The position numbers were made by a program, and so were the translations under genes. From Paraglaciecola sp. T6c (lineage in GTDB: Bacteria; Pseudomonadota; Gammaproteobacteria; Enterobacterales; Alteromonadaceae): a DNA stretch of 64,000 nt. The stretch lies in contig NC_008228.1 of the NCBI RefSeq assembly GCF_000014225.1, positions 1,860,001 through 1,924,000 on the forward strand, written 5' to 3'. The notes under the pieces were generated by a model, which was not told the DNA's origin, made no database searches, and saw only the letters and a program-made list of their open reading frames with translations. Shown here in pieces: positions 29,440 through 38,167 of the stretch. The stretch's first letter is position 1. Every line of letters begins with the position of its first letter.

Positions 29440-30241
29440 CGAGCTTAGCGTGAGCCATGTTTCAGTGAAAGACAAATGGCAAATGGCTACTCAGTCTTTA
29501 CTTAGTGCTGTCGAAGCATTATTGCTTGCCCATCCCGAAGGAATAAGTGAATACAACTTGCTGAAATGCTTGCAGACTTCGTCACGTGATTCTGAAGCGG
29601 CCTTGGCTGCTAAATTTGAGCCGTGGAACCCCGAAAACGCTTATGAGCGTTCAAATAGCACTTCTAGTGAACACTTGTCAGTGCAGCCAAGTTCAGATAA
29701 CGCTGCGCTATTTTCATCGTTAACATTGAGTGAGCCCTTAGCTCTATTTCGCACTCACTTTGTGCTCTTCAATGGGTTATATCAGTTACGGCAAACTTGG
29801 CGAGAGCAGGGTATTGGTGATATCGATATTCATACTCTCAATATTCGACCTCTACCGCTCGATATTCGACCGCTACCGCTCAATGCGCAGGGCAACAATA
29901 ATAGTCTTTCGATAGCCGATCCTTTGGCGGAGTATTACTTGGATTGGGATAACCTCACAGAGACCTCCCAAGCTGAGGTGGAAACGTTGCTGGATAGCTT
30001 TTGGCTAAATTATCTGCAACAAGAGCATCGCTGCGTGCAAAAAAAGAACGGTAATACACGACAGCTTGAGAAAAGTTATGCCGTGTTAGCGCTTCCTATT
30101 AATGCGCCATTAACAGCAGTGAAGCGCCAATATCTGAAGCTTATTCATCAGCACCATCCTGATAAAGGCGGTGACGTGCATAGCGCACAGATGCTACAGG
30201 GCGCATATGCTTACATACTTGAAAATCAGGGAATTAGATAG
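29420..30241 (+). CDS. DnaJ-related protein with C-terminal J domain
   Basis: A 273-residue protein of the DNAJ_related type: the N-terminal domain (about 12-150) begins WQMATQSLLSAVEALLLAHPEGISEYNLLK, and a truncated J domain at about 218-270 holds the HPD motif (HHPDKGGD) needed to stimulate Hsp70 ATPase. There is no Gly/Phe or zinc-finger region, so it is probably a specialised DnaK co-chaperone. A seven-residue repeat (IRPLPLD/IRPLPLN) at about 141-154 comes from a 21-base tandem duplication. It overlaps the acetyltransferase by 20 bases; ATG 29429 is an alternative start. Confidence 0.85.
   Translation: MTNMLSSELSVSHVSVKDKWQMATQSLLSAVEALLLAHPEGISEYNLLKCLQTSSRDSEAALAAKFEPWNPENAYERSNSTSSEHLSVQPSSDNAALFSSLTLSEPLALFRTHFVLFNGLYQLRQTWREQGIGDIDIHTLNIRPLPLDIRPLPLNAQGNNNSLSIADPLAEYYLDWDNLTETSQAEVETLLDSFWLNYLQQEHRCVQKKNGNTRQLEKSYAVLALPINAPLTAVKRQYLKLIHQHHPDKGGDVHSAQMLQGAYAYILENQGIR
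29840..29881 (+). repeat. 21-base tandem duplication inside the DnaJ-related gene
   Basis: Bases 29840-29860 and 29861-29881 are the same 21-base unit with two differences. The repeat is in frame and adds seven residues to a linker before the J domain. Confidence 0.85.
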
Positions 30242-30253
30242 GCTTACAACGGA

Positions 30254-30281
30254 CAAAAAAAGCCCTGCTAGACAGGGCTTT
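30254..30281 (-). terminator. Rho-independent terminator of the M3 peptidase gene
   Basis: AAAGCCCTG (30259-30267) pairs with CAGGGCTTT (30273-30281) around a five-base loop. On the minus strand the stem is followed by a run of seven T, so it ends the peptidase transcript; it may also stop the convergent DnaJ-related gene. Confidence 0.85.
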
Positions 30282-30307
30282 ACATACTTATTTAGTCGAA
30301 TAGTGAC

Positions 30308-32518
30308 TTACTGCGCTTTCATTGTTTTTAACTGTTCATCAGACAGCAAACCACGACGCTCAAGCAACGGCCATACTTTTGGATCTTGACCTCTGAAACG
30401 ACGATACATGATCATCGGGTCTTCCGTGCCGCCAGTTTCAAGAACGTGTGCACGATAGGCGCTTGCAGTGTCTTGATCGAAAATGCCATTTTGGCTAAAC
30501 ACTTGCCATGTATCAGCATCATAAATGTTTGACCAAATGTAACCATAATAGCCTGACGCATACCCACCGGAAAATATATGCGAGAAATAGCCTGTACGAT
30601 ATCTAGGGGTAATTTGTGGGATCAAACCAATCTCATCCATCGCAGCCTTTTCAAACGCATCTGCATCCTGTTCAGTGGCCGTTTCAAGGGTGTGCCATTT
30701 CATATCCAGTAATGCTGCCGCCATGTACTCTGTGGTAGCAAAACCTTGATTGAATTTACCCGCAGCTTGAATTTTTTCAATCAGAGTCTGAGGGATCACT
30801 TCACCGGTTTTATAGTGCTTGGCGAACTGCGCCAAAACATCAGGCTCCATCATCCAGTTTTCCATCACTTGCGACGGATACTCTACGTAATCACGTGGTA
30901 ATGAAGTGCCCGTTTGCGATTGATAGTAACCATCAGATAACAAACCTTGTATAGCGTGACCAAATTCGTGAAATAAGGTCGATGCTTGATCAAACGTCAG
31001 CAGAACCGGCGCGTCGCCTACAGGGCGAGGGTAGTTAAGCACATTGTAAATAATTGGCTTAACGTTCTCGCCAAACATTTTTTGCTGTTTACGGTAGGAG
31101 TTCATCCAAGCGCCACCACGTTTGCTTTCGCGTACGTAGTAATCCGTCATATAAACGCCAATGCTAAAGCCGTCTTTGTCGAACACTTCGAAGGTACGCA
31201 CATCTGGGTGATATTTGGGAATATCTTGGCGCTCTTTAAAGGTCACTCCCCAAAGCTTTCCAGCGGTATAAAAAACGCCTTCGCGGGTTGCATCAAGAGA
31301 GAAATACGGCTTAGTTTGCGCGGCATCCAGATCGTAACGGGCTTTGCGAATTTTTTCAGCGTAATACCACCAATCGTAAGCTGCGAGCGTAAAGTCGTCG
31401 CCTTCTGCTTTGATCATATCTTGCATATCTGCTACTTCGTTTTTCGCTTGTGCTAATGCCGCTGGCCATACTTGGTCCAATAAGCCATAAACGTTTTCCG
31501 GGGTTTTCGCCATGGCTTTTTCAAGCACAAAATCCGCATAAGTTTTATAGTCAAGTAATTGGGCTTTTTGGTAACGTAAAGAGGCTATTTTTGAGGCTAA
31601 CTTTTTATTATCGTTAGCATTATCGTTGTCTCCACGTTGAATGTAACCCTCGTATAAGGCTTTGCGCAAATCGCGATTTTCGGCGTAAGTCAAAAACGGA
31701 TTTTTACTAGGGCGGTGAGTAGTAAATACCCATTTCCCATCGTGGCCCCGCTCAGTGGCCGTTACTGCCGCTGCGGCAATAATGTCATCGGGTAATCCAG
31801 CCAAGTCATCTTTGGCATCAATAACCAATTCAAAGGCGTTGGTTTCAGCGAGTAGATTCTCGCCAAATTGAACAGATAATTTAGACAGTTGACCGTTTAA
31901 ATCACGCAGTGTCGCTTTATCTGCTTCGCTTAAATTAGCGCCGCCACGTACAAAAGATTGATAGCTATCATCAAGTAAGGTTTTCTGATCCACGCGCAAC
32001 TCTAGGTTATCTCTTTGTTCATATACAGATTTTACGCGAGCGAACAATTTAGCATTGAGATATATATCGTCATTTAGTGCAGATAAGCGAGGAGACATCT
32101 TTTTAGCAATGCTCTGCATCTCTGTGCTGGTATCAGTACCGTTTAGTGCGTAGAAAACAGTCGCCACATGATTAAGAGCTTGACCTGATTTTTCCATCGC
32201 TTCGATGGTATTTTCAAACGTCGGGGCTTCACTGGAAAGAGCAATGTCGTCAATTTCTTGTTGATTTTGGGCAATTGCAAAATCAAATGCTGGCTCGTAA
32301 TGTTCAATTTTTATTTTTGAAAATTCAGGCACACCAAATGGGGCATTTGACTCGGCCAATAAGGGGTTGTTTTTTGTGATGTCACCATTTAATGGAGAAG
32401 TGTCTTGCTGGCTGGCTTTTTGTTGCGCCGCGTTCTGATTTGTTTGGCTTGCGGTGTCGGGCTGACACGCAGCAAGCATAACAGCCAATGCAACTGGGCT
32501 GAGTAATGCTTTTTTCAT
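30308..32518 (-). CDS. dcp: M3-family peptidyl-dipeptidase, lipoprotein form (Dcp-like)
   Basis: A 736-residue zinc metallopeptidase of family M3A. The signal peptide ends in a lipobox (MLAAC, Cys18), so it is membrane-anchored, unlike cytoplasmic/periplasmic E. coli Dcp. A Gln/Asn/Ser/Thr-rich linker follows, then NAPFGVPEFSKIKIEHYEPAF, typical of Dcp, and the zinc motif HEFGH at 517-521 with the downstream Glu. It probably removes dipeptides from the C-terminus of peptides in the periplasm. Monocistronic, with its own terminator. Confidence 0.94.
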   Translation of the reverse strand: MKKALLSPVALAVMLAACQPDTASQTNQNAAQQKASQQDTSPLNGDITKNNPLLAESNAPFGVPEFSKIKIEHYEPAFDFAIAQNQQEIDDIALSSEAPTFENTIEAMEKSGQALNHVATVFYALNGTDTSTEMQSIAKKMSPRLSALNDDIYLNAKLFARVKSVYEQRDNLELRVDQKTLLDDSYQSFVRGGANLSEADKATLRDLNGQLSKLSVQFGENLLAETNAFELVIDAKDDLAGLPDDIIAAAAVTATERGHDGKWVFTTHRPSKNPFLTYAENRDLRKALYEGYIQRGDNDNANDNKKLASKIASLRYQKAQLLDYKTYADFVLEKAMAKTPENVYGLLDQVWPAALAQAKNEVADMQDMIKAEGDDFTLAAYDWWYYAEKIRKARYDLDAAQTKPYFSLDATREGVFYTAGKLWGVTFKERQDIPKYHPDVRTFEVFDKDGFSIGVYMTDYYVRESKRGGAWMNSYRKQQKMFGENVKPIIYNVLNYPRPVGDAPVLLTFDQASTLFHEFGHAIQGLLSDGYYQSQTGTSLPRDYVEYPSQVMENWMMEPDVLAQFAKHYKTGEVIPQTLIEKIQAAGKFNQGFATTEYMAAALLDMKWHTLETATEQDADAFEKAAMDEIGLIPQITPRYRTGYFSHIFSGGYASGYYGYIWSNIYDADTWQVFSQNGIFDQDTASAYRAHVLETGGTEDPMIMYRRFRGQDPKVWPLLERRGLLSDEQLKTMKAQ

Positions 32519-32835
32519 AGGGATCCCTGAGCTAAAAATTTGACGACTGTATTATCGTTCGATGTTGTTTATTGTGATTGTTCTTACTCTCGTTGACGTG
32601 AGTAATGCTAAAGACTATCGCGATCGGCTACCCAACCGCAAATTTGTTACTCTATATCTGCTGTAGAAAGTGTAAACACTGATGTGCAGTCATAAGCACT
32701 GGTTATTAAAGGGCGTTTTTGCATTTTTTTTGAGCGTAAATCGAGTGGAATAACGATTAAGACAATTAAATCTTGCGAAAAAAATTATCAAATGTTAAAA
32801 AGTCAATCAAATTACATAAAAAGTTAATTTGCAGT
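32519..32835. other. Intergenic region between divergent dcp and aroF
   Basis: AT-rich, without a credible gene. A half-matching TyrR-like element (TGTAAA, six bases, TGTGCA) lies at 32671-32688. No hairpin with a T-run was seen. Confidence 0.4.
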
Positions 32836-32853
32836 TGTAGTTATATGTTTACA
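32836..32853 (+). promoter_or_regulatory. Candidate TyrR box upstream of aroF
   Basis: TGTAGT, six bases, TTTACA matches the TyrR consensus TGTAAA-N6-TTTACA at 10 of 12 positions. It lies 90 bases before the aroF start and overlaps possible -35/-10 elements, as expected for repression by TyrR with tyrosine. Confidence 0.55.
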
Positions 32854-32942
32854 TTTAATCGGCCGCTTGCTTTAAACATGTTATTTCCAGTTCGACTGCC
32901 ATGCAGTTCGTGTTTTACCCTTTACTTTGTGAGTCTAAGATT

Positions 32943-34034
32943 ATGTTACGCGACAACATTAATAATATTAACGTTACCTCTGAACAGGTACTTGTTACCC
33001 CTGAAACCTTAAAGAGTGAGCTTCCTGTTACGGACCACGCTTTATCCGTGATCCAATCTTCACGTCAAATTATTTCTGACATTATTCATCGTCGAGATCA
33101 TCGTTTTTTGGTTATCAGTGGACCATGCTCAATTCATGACATTGAAGCGGCAAAAGAGTACGCACTTAAACTTAAAGAGTTACATGAATCATGCAAAGAC
33201 ACGCTATACATAGTGATGCGAGTGTATTTTGAGAAACCACGTACGACGGTCGGTTGGAAAGGGCTGATCAACGATCCACATATTGATGATACGTTTGATA
33301 TTGAAACAGGTTTACGTAAAGCGCGGGAGTTACTCATTTGGTTGGCTGAGCTTGAAATTCCAGTTGCTACAGAAGCGCTTGACCCGATTAGCCCTCAGTA
33401 TCTAGCTGAACTATTCAGCTGGTCGGCAATTGGCGCGCGTACTTCTGAGTCACAAACTCACCGAGAAATGGCGAGCGGCCTATCAATGCCTGTGGGCTTT
33501 AAAAACGGTACTGATGGTAGCCTAGGTATTGCTATTAATGCACTGCAGTCAGCGGCCTCAGGTCACAGTTTCATGGGGATAAATGGCGAAGGGCAGGTGA
33601 GTGTGATCCAAACGCAAGGTAACCCAGATGGCCACATTATTCTTCGTGGTGGTAAGCAACCAAACTATGATTCTGTTTGCGTGGCAGATTGTGAAGAAGA
33701 AATGCGCGCTGCAAAATTAAGTGCTGGTTTAGTCGTGGATTGCAGCCATGCGAATTCTAGTAAAGACTACCGCCGCCAGCCATTGGTAGCACAAAATGTG
33801 GTGAATCAAATACTCGGTGGTAACCAATCGGTGATTGGCATTATGTTAGAAAGCCATCTGAATGCGGGCAATCAAAGCAATAAGGGTAAGACCCCTAGTG
33901 AGCTAGAGTATGGTGTGTCTATCACAGATGGTTGTATCAATTGGGAATCAACAGATGAGTTAATTAATCACATGCGTGATAAACTTATTACTGTATTGCC
34001 TTTGCGGTTAAATAAACTTAACAGCCCAAATTAA
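32943..34034 (+). CDS. aroF: 3-deoxy-7-phosphoheptulonate (DAHP) synthase, class I
   Basis: First step of aromatic biosynthesis: phosphoenolpyruvate plus erythrose-4-phosphate to DAHP. Motifs include LVISGPCSIHD, EKPRTTVGWKGLINDPH, SWSAIGARTSESQTHREMASGL and VVDCSHANSSKD, all characteristic of the AroF/G/H family. Length is 363 residues from the ATG at 32943 (MLRDNINNINVT); an upstream in-frame ATG at 32901 gives an unlikely extension. Its tight linkage to tyrA (11 bases) suggests the tyrosine-sensitive isozyme AroF, as in the E. coli aroF-tyrA operon; feedback specificity is inferred. Confidence 0.95.
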   Translation: MLRDNINNINVTSEQVLVTPETLKSELPVTDHALSVIQSSRQIISDIIHRRDHRFLVISGPCSIHDIEAAKEYALKLKELHESCKDTLYIVMRVYFEKPRTTVGWKGLINDPHIDDTFDIETGLRKARELLIWLAELEIPVATEALDPISPQYLAELFSWSAIGARTSESQTHREMASGLSMPVGFKNGTDGSLGIAINALQSAASGHSFMGINGEGQVSVIQTQGNPDGHIILRGGKQPNYDSVCVADCEEEMRAAKLSAGLVVDCSHANSSKDYRRQPLVAQNVVNQILGGNQSVIGIMLESHLNAGNQSNKGKTPSELEYGVSITDGCINWESTDELINHMRDKLITVLPLRLNKLNSPN

Positions 34035-34045
34035 AAGGAGCTTGA

Positions 34046-35173
34046 ATGCCAACCGAACTAGAAATATTACGCGACCAAATTGATACCCTAGATTCTGAGC
34101 TAGTGGCGCTGTTAGCAAAGCGCGCTGCGCTGACTGAACAGGTTGGTGTGTATAAAAGTAAGGTTGGCTTGCCTATTTATGTCCCTGCTCGTGAAGCCGA
34201 GTTGATCGAACAGCGCTGTGAACAGGCCAAAGCATTAGGTGTTCCTCCTGCATTAGTCGAAGACCTATTGCGCCGAATTATGCGTGAGTCTTATCACACG
34301 CAAAATAAGCGCTATATGTGTTGCGCTCCAAACGTTAACAATATTGTTGTTATTGGCGGCGGCGGCGCGCTGGGGCGTATTTTTGTAGATATGTTTACCC
34401 GAAGCGGTTACAAGGTCGATGTTCTTGAACAAAAAGATTGGCCTAGGGCCGATGAGATGTTCGCCTCGGCAAGTTTGGTACTTGTGGCCGTACCCATTAA
34501 GTTAACAGAACACATTATCGCCAAGCTAGATAACTTGCCAACGAATTGCATTCTTGCTGATATTACTAGCACCAAAGCGCTGCCTTTGGCTGCCATGCTC
34601 AAAGCCCATAGAGGCCCAGTGGTTGGCTTGCATCCTATGTTTGGTCCTGATGTGTCCAGTATGGTCAAACAGGTCGTGGTTGTGTGCCATGGCCGTGAAG
34701 AAGACAAATACCAATGGTTATTGCAGCAGATGCGTGTGTGGGGGGCAGCATTACAGGAAACTGATGCTCAAGAGCACGATGATTCAATGGTGTTTATTCA
34801 AGTTATGCGTCACTTCTCTAGTTACGTATTTGGTGCGCACCTACTGACTGAAAACCCTTCGCTGGATCAACTTATCTCGCTCAGTTCGCCAATCTATCGA
34901 TTGGAACTGGCTATGGTTGGGCGCTTATTCGCCCAAGATCCTGCTTTATATACGGATATCATTTTTAACAATAAAGACAGTGTTGCCGTACTCACTAGTT
35001 TCAGAGATACCTTTGATCATGCGTTAGATATGCTCAAAAAAGGTGATAAAGGCTCGTTTATTAAATTATTCTTTAAGATTGGCGCTTGGTTTGGCGATTA
35101 TTCAAAGCAATCGTTGGTAGACAGCAAAAAGTTACTTCTTAAAGCGAACGACGATCGTACAATAAGCGAGTAA
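34046..35173 (+). CDS. tyrA: Bifunctional chorismate mutase / prephenate dehydrogenase
   Basis: A 375-residue T-protein. The AroQ-type chorismate mutase domain occupies about 1-90 (LEILRDQIDTLDSELVALLAKRAALTEQVG), and the dehydrogenase domain starts with the Rossmann segment NNIVVIGGGGALGRIFVDMF. GLHPMFGPDVSSM is the prephenate-binding signature. It makes 4-hydroxyphenylpyruvate for tyrosine. It follows aroF by 11 bases with a good AAAGGAG ribosome binding site. Confidence 0.97.
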   Translation: MPTELEILRDQIDTLDSELVALLAKRAALTEQVGVYKSKVGLPIYVPAREAELIEQRCEQAKALGVPPALVEDLLRRIMRESYHTQNKRYMCCAPNVNNIVVIGGGGALGRIFVDMFTRSGYKVDVLEQKDWPRADEMFASASLVLVAVPIKLTEHIIAKLDNLPTNCILADITSTKALPLAAMLKAHRGPVVGLHPMFGPDVSSMVKQVVVVCHGREEDKYQWLLQQMRVWGAALQETDAQEHDDSMVFIQVMRHFSSYVFGAHLLTENPSLDQLISLSSPIYRLELAMVGRLFAQDPALYTDIIFNNKDSVAVLTSFRDTFDHALDMLKKGDKGSFIKLFFKIGAWFGDYSKQSLVDSKKLLLKANDDRTISE

Positions 35174-35202
35174 GACTCATCCATTAATAGTGTTTTAACA
35201 TC

Positions 35203-35871
35203 ATGATTTCACGTTTACCAAGGTGGGTGGAGTACGGCGCATTTATATTGGCTATGATAGCTGGTAGTGTCAATGCTGTAGGATTGTTAGGCTTTACCCA
35301 TCAAGCTATATCTCATTTATCAGGCACCGCAACGCTGATTGGCGCAAGTTTAAGCCATGTGTCGTGGCAAGAATCGCTTCACCTTTTCGCTATTCTGCTC
35401 AGCTTTATGCTGGGGGCGGCTTTCTCTGGCTTTTTCTTACGTAATCGTACTCTCAAGTTATCTCGCCACTATGACTTTTTACTTTTCACCGAAGGATGCC
35501 TTTTATTGCTATCTATTTGGTTACTTAGAGATAATTACGCTGCTGGTCACTATACTGCGTCAGCTGCATGTGGTTTGCAAAATGCGCTAGCAACCACCTA
35601 CAGCGGAGCCATTATCCGGACCACTCACATGACAGGGATTTTCACCGATTTGGGGATCATGCTAGGCGAACGGTTACGGCAGAAAACCTTTGATAAACGC
35701 AAAATGATATTGTTTTTATTACTAATCAGCGGCTTTATTAGTGGTGGAGTGATGGGCACCAGTTTATTTACCTACTTCGGCTTTAACGCGTTGTTAGTGC
35801 CGGCATCACTATGCTTTGCGCTGGCGCTGAGCTATCGCGTTTATCGCAACAAAATGAAAAGAAGGCGCTAA
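35203..35871 (+). CDS. DUF1275 (YoaK) family membrane protein
   Basis: A 222-residue polytopic inner-membrane protein with about six helices. The N-terminus GAFILAMIAGSVNAVGLLGFTHQAISHLSGTAT and the central CGLQNALATTYSGAIIRTTHMTGIFTDLGI are hallmarks of DUF1275/YoaK. Function is unknown. It follows tyrA by 29 bases and may be the last gene of the aroF-tyrA transcript; its stop codon lies inside a terminator stem. Confidence 0.9.
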   Translation: MISRLPRWVEYGAFILAMIAGSVNAVGLLGFTHQAISHLSGTATLIGASLSHVSWQESLHLFAILLSFMLGAAFSGFFLRNRTLKLSRHYDFLLFTEGCLLLLSIWLLRDNYAAGHYTASAACGLQNALATTYSGAIIRTTHMTGIFTDLGIMLGERLRQKTFDKRKMILFLLLISGFISGGVMGTSLFTYFGFNALLVPASLCFALALSYRVYRNKMKRRR

Positions 35872-35885
35872 TTAGCGCCTTCTTT
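35858..35885. terminator. Palindromic terminator containing the DUF1275 stop codon
   Basis: A perfect 28-base palindrome with a GAAGGCGC core. The TAA stop (35869-35871) is at its centre, and T-runs flank both ends, so it could act on both converging transcripts. Confidence 0.75.
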
Positions 35886-35926
35886 ATGTCAAATCGACTC
35901 ACCCTCTAGGTGAATAGTCGCTTTAA

Positions 35927-37111
35927 CTATTCTTCTTTAAGGGCATTTACTGCCGCAATTTTGGTCGGGTTTATTTCATCATTGGGATAGCAGCCCAATA
36001 TTTTGAAATAACGAGTGGTATTTTTGAGCTCCTCGAGGGCGACTTGCATAGGCCCATCTTGAATATTACCTTCAACATCAATGTAAAACATCTCTTCCCA
36101 TGGATTACCGGTAATAGGCCTTGATTCGAGTTTAGTCATATTGATGTTATTGCTTTTAAGTACCATTAAAGCTTCTACCAATGCACCAGACTTTTGTATT
36201 GTAGACATGACTAGGGTTGTTTTTGCCGGAACTTGCAACGGCACATTAACCGGTTGACGTGCAACCACGAAGAAACGGCTGTGATTCTCTTTTTGATTAG
36301 CAAGGTTAGACTTGATCGCATGCAAGCCATACAAAGCACCACCTGCTTCACTGCCTATAGCGGCCACTGACTCACTTTGTAATTCATTCACCGTCATCAT
36401 AGCTGTTGATGTGGCGTCACAGGTTATGACTTCCACATTACCGAGCTCAGCTAAAAAGTGACTGCACTGGGCAAATACCTGCGGATGCGCATATAAGGTT
36501 TTAATGCGGTGAACGTCGGTATTTTTAGAAACTAACAATGCATGTTTGATCGGGTGCGTTAATTCGCCAATGATTGACAGATGCGTATGCTGTAATTGGT
36601 CGTACACTTCATTGATACTACCAGAGGATGTATTCTCAATCGGCAATACGGCGTAGTCAGCCTCGTTGGTTTCTACTTTTTTGATGATTTCGCCAAAGCT
36701 TTGGCAGCCGATCTCTAAAAGTTCACCCGGGCGACGCGAAAAATATTTTTGTGTCGCAAGATAGCTATAAGAGCCTTTGTCCCCTAAAAACGCCACGCGA
36801 TTAAGAGGCAGACTACTACCCGGATTCGCTCTTTCAGCCAACAGCGCTTGCTGATTAAGCACTGAATCTTCAATGATCACATGAAACAACTGAGTCACAT
36901 AATGAGCATCGAGACCGTGGCCTTGACCGCGCTTAATCAAACTGACAAGCAGCTGTTCTTCGCGCTTATGATCCCTTACTGGAATATGATGGGTAATTTT
37001 CGTTTCAGCTACTTGATTGGTGCATTGCTGGCGCTCTGCGAGCAGCTTAAGTAACTGCTGATCAATTGAGGTAATTTGTTCTCTTAATGTATCTAGCTCC
37101 ACGACTGACAT
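35927..37111 (-). CDS. pheA: Bifunctional chorismate mutase / prephenate dehydratase (P-protein)
   Basis: A 394-residue P-protein for phenylalanine synthesis. An AroQ chorismate mutase domain lies at about 1-90, prephenate dehydratase at about 100-280 (VAFLGDKGSYSYLATQKYF, the NTSSGSINEVYD motif), and an ACT regulatory domain at about 295-375 with the GALV and ESRP motifs that bind phenylalanine. The ATG at 37111 has GGAAGTGAG upstream and is preferred to the ATG at 37126, which has no ribosome binding site. Promoter, leader ORF and hairpin lie just upstream. Confidence 0.96.
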   Translation of the reverse strand: MSVVELDTLREQITSIDQQLLKLLAERQQCTNQVAETKITHHIPVRDHKREEQLLVSLIKRGQGHGLDAHYVTQLFHVIIEDSVLNQQALLAERANPGSSLPLNRVAFLGDKGSYSYLATQKYFSRRPGELLEIGCQSFGEIIKKVETNEADYAVLPIENTSSGSINEVYDQLQHTHLSIIGELTHPIKHALLVSKNTDVHRIKTLYAHPQVFAQCSHFLAELGNVEVITCDATSTAMMTVNELQSESVAAIGSEAGGALYGLHAIKSNLANQKENHSRFFVVARQPVNVPLQVPAKTTLVMSTIQKSGALVEALMVLKSNNINMTKLESRPITGNPWEEMFYIDVEGNIQDGPMQVALEELKNTTRYFKILGCYPNDEINPTKIAAVNALKEE

Positions 37112-37116
37112 TTTAC

Positions 37117-37158
37117 TCACTTCCATAAACGGGTTAAAAAGCCTTTTTGGTAAGGCAT
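37117..37158 (-). CDS. Candidate pheA leader peptide, 13 residues
   Basis: An ATG at 37158 opens the short frame MPYQKGFLTRLWK followed by TGA, ending six bases before the pheA start. It lies in the expected 5' leader of pheA and overlaps a small hairpin with a T-run. It contains one each of Tyr, Phe and Trp but no run of Phe codons, so classical phenylalanine attenuation is not proved. Confidence 0.3.
   Translation of the reverse strand: MPYQKGFLTRLWK
37136..37156 (-). terminator. Attenuator-like hairpin in the pheA leader
   Basis: On the minus strand GCCTT pairs with AAGGC around a six-base loop, followed at once by five T, 25 bases before pheA. The stem is short (five base pairs). Confidence 0.45.
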
Positions 37159-37226
37159 AAGTTCTTTGTATATAAATGATTTAACACAGGCTTGGCGCAC
37201 TGGAACTATTATCAGTTAAGCTATCG

Positions 37227-37255
37227 AATCTATTAACTCGTGCGGCTTATGTCAA
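37227..37255 (-). promoter_or_regulatory. Sigma70 promoter of pheA
   Basis: TTGACA (37250-37255) and TAGATT (37227-37232) on the minus strand, with a 17-base spacer. The predicted start leaves a leader of about 105-110 bases before pheA. Confidence 0.75.
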
Positions 37256-37270
37256 TCATTACCTTATGCC

Positions 37271-37287
37271 AAAATAGCCTTTAGGCT
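37271..37287 (-). terminator. Possible terminator of the double-receiver gene
   Basis: AGCC pairs with GGCT around a four-base loop (37276-37287), followed by ATTTT on the minus strand, 48 bases after the stop of the double-receiver gene. Short stem. Confidence 0.35.
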
Positions 37288-37334
37288 CTTAAATCCCTAT
37301 AAACAGGTTAAAAATCTAAGTTTTGAATACGAAA

Positions 37335-38135
37335 TTACTCTTCCAAAAGGGAAATAAGTAGCATCTTCACTTGTTCGACTTCGAAGGGCTTATCACATAG
37401 AGCATTCACCCCTGTCTGGTGAATGTTGGCCATATGCAAGCTATTAACAGATTCAGAAGTAACCATAATAATAGGGATATGAGAGGTTTCACTGTTAAAA
37501 CGGATGAACTCTGATAATTCTCTACCATCCATTTCAGGCATATTGTAATCAGTGACTACTAAATCAAAGGTGTGTTCTTTGAGTTTACTCAACGCCGTTG
37601 CACCATTTTCGGCTTCAATTATCTGCTCAATCCCCAGCCCTTGTAATACACGTTTAATATGATTGCGGGCTAATTTGCTGTCATCGACCAATAAAACCCG
37701 CACCCGACGTACATCGAATAACTCGAGATCTAATTCTTCTGTGTTAATCAGGTCAAGAGATGCTTTCAATGCTCGGGATAAATTTTCTGTGCTGAACGGC
37801 TTGGGTAACATTGCGGCAACACCGGCTTGTTTAAACTCCTCTAGCTTTTCAGGTCTGTTTTCTGATGACACCAGCATAAAGGGAGTGGCACACAGTTCAG
37901 GGGAGTTTTTTATCGCTTTTAAAATATCTAGGCCAGTGCCATCTTCTAAGTACATAGAGCTGACAACGAGATCTGCGCCTTGCTTTTGAATGGCTTCTAT
38001 TGCCTCTGCCACCGTGCCAACGGCGTTAACATTTTCGACATTTTCTTTATGTAACAGCGTACTGATGATTTTTCTTTGAGTATCGGATGGCTCGACTAAA
38101 ATAATGCTTAAGTCAGCTAACAAAATTTTTTGCAT
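37335..38135 (-). CDS. Double-receiver response regulator; first receiver degenerate
   Basis: A 266-residue protein with two REC domains (about 10-128 and 145-264) and no output domain. The second is complete: acidic pair Asp151/152, phosphorylation site Asp196 (VVTDYNMPEMDG) and Lys249 (CDKPF). In the first, the phospho-Asp position is Ser60 (DLVVSSMYLEDG) and the acidic pair is Glu-Pro, so it cannot be phosphorylated in the normal way, although the conserved Lys112 is kept. Such proteins can act as phosphate relays or protein-interaction switches. It is next to yciH and divergent from the STAS/PP2C signalling pair. Confidence 0.9.
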   Translation of the reverse strand: MQKILLADLSIILVEPSDTQRKIISTLLHKENVENVNAVGTVAEAIEAIQKQGADLVVSSMYLEDGTGLDILKAIKNSPELCATPFMLVSSENRPEKLEEFKQAGVAAMLPKPFSTENLSRALKASLDLINTEELDLELFDVRRVRVLLVDDSKLARNHIKRVLQGLGIEQIIEAENGATALSKLKEHTFDLVVTDYNMPEMDGRELSEFIRFNSETSHIPIIMVTSESVNSLHMANIHQTGVNALCDKPFEVEQVKMLLISLLEE

Positions 38136-38167
38136 GGTAAACCTTTTTATAGCGCTAGTGTGACGAA

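Noticed and set aside
29840-29881. The 21-base tandem pair as a possible CRISPR or mobile-element repeat.
   Set aside because: Only two adjacent copies without spacers, in frame inside a gene; simple duplication.
30986-31456. A 156-codon plus-strand open frame opposite the M3 peptidase gene.
   Set aside because: It lies wholly antisense to a well-supported gene and has the Phe/His/Cys-rich composition expected of a reverse-strand shadow.
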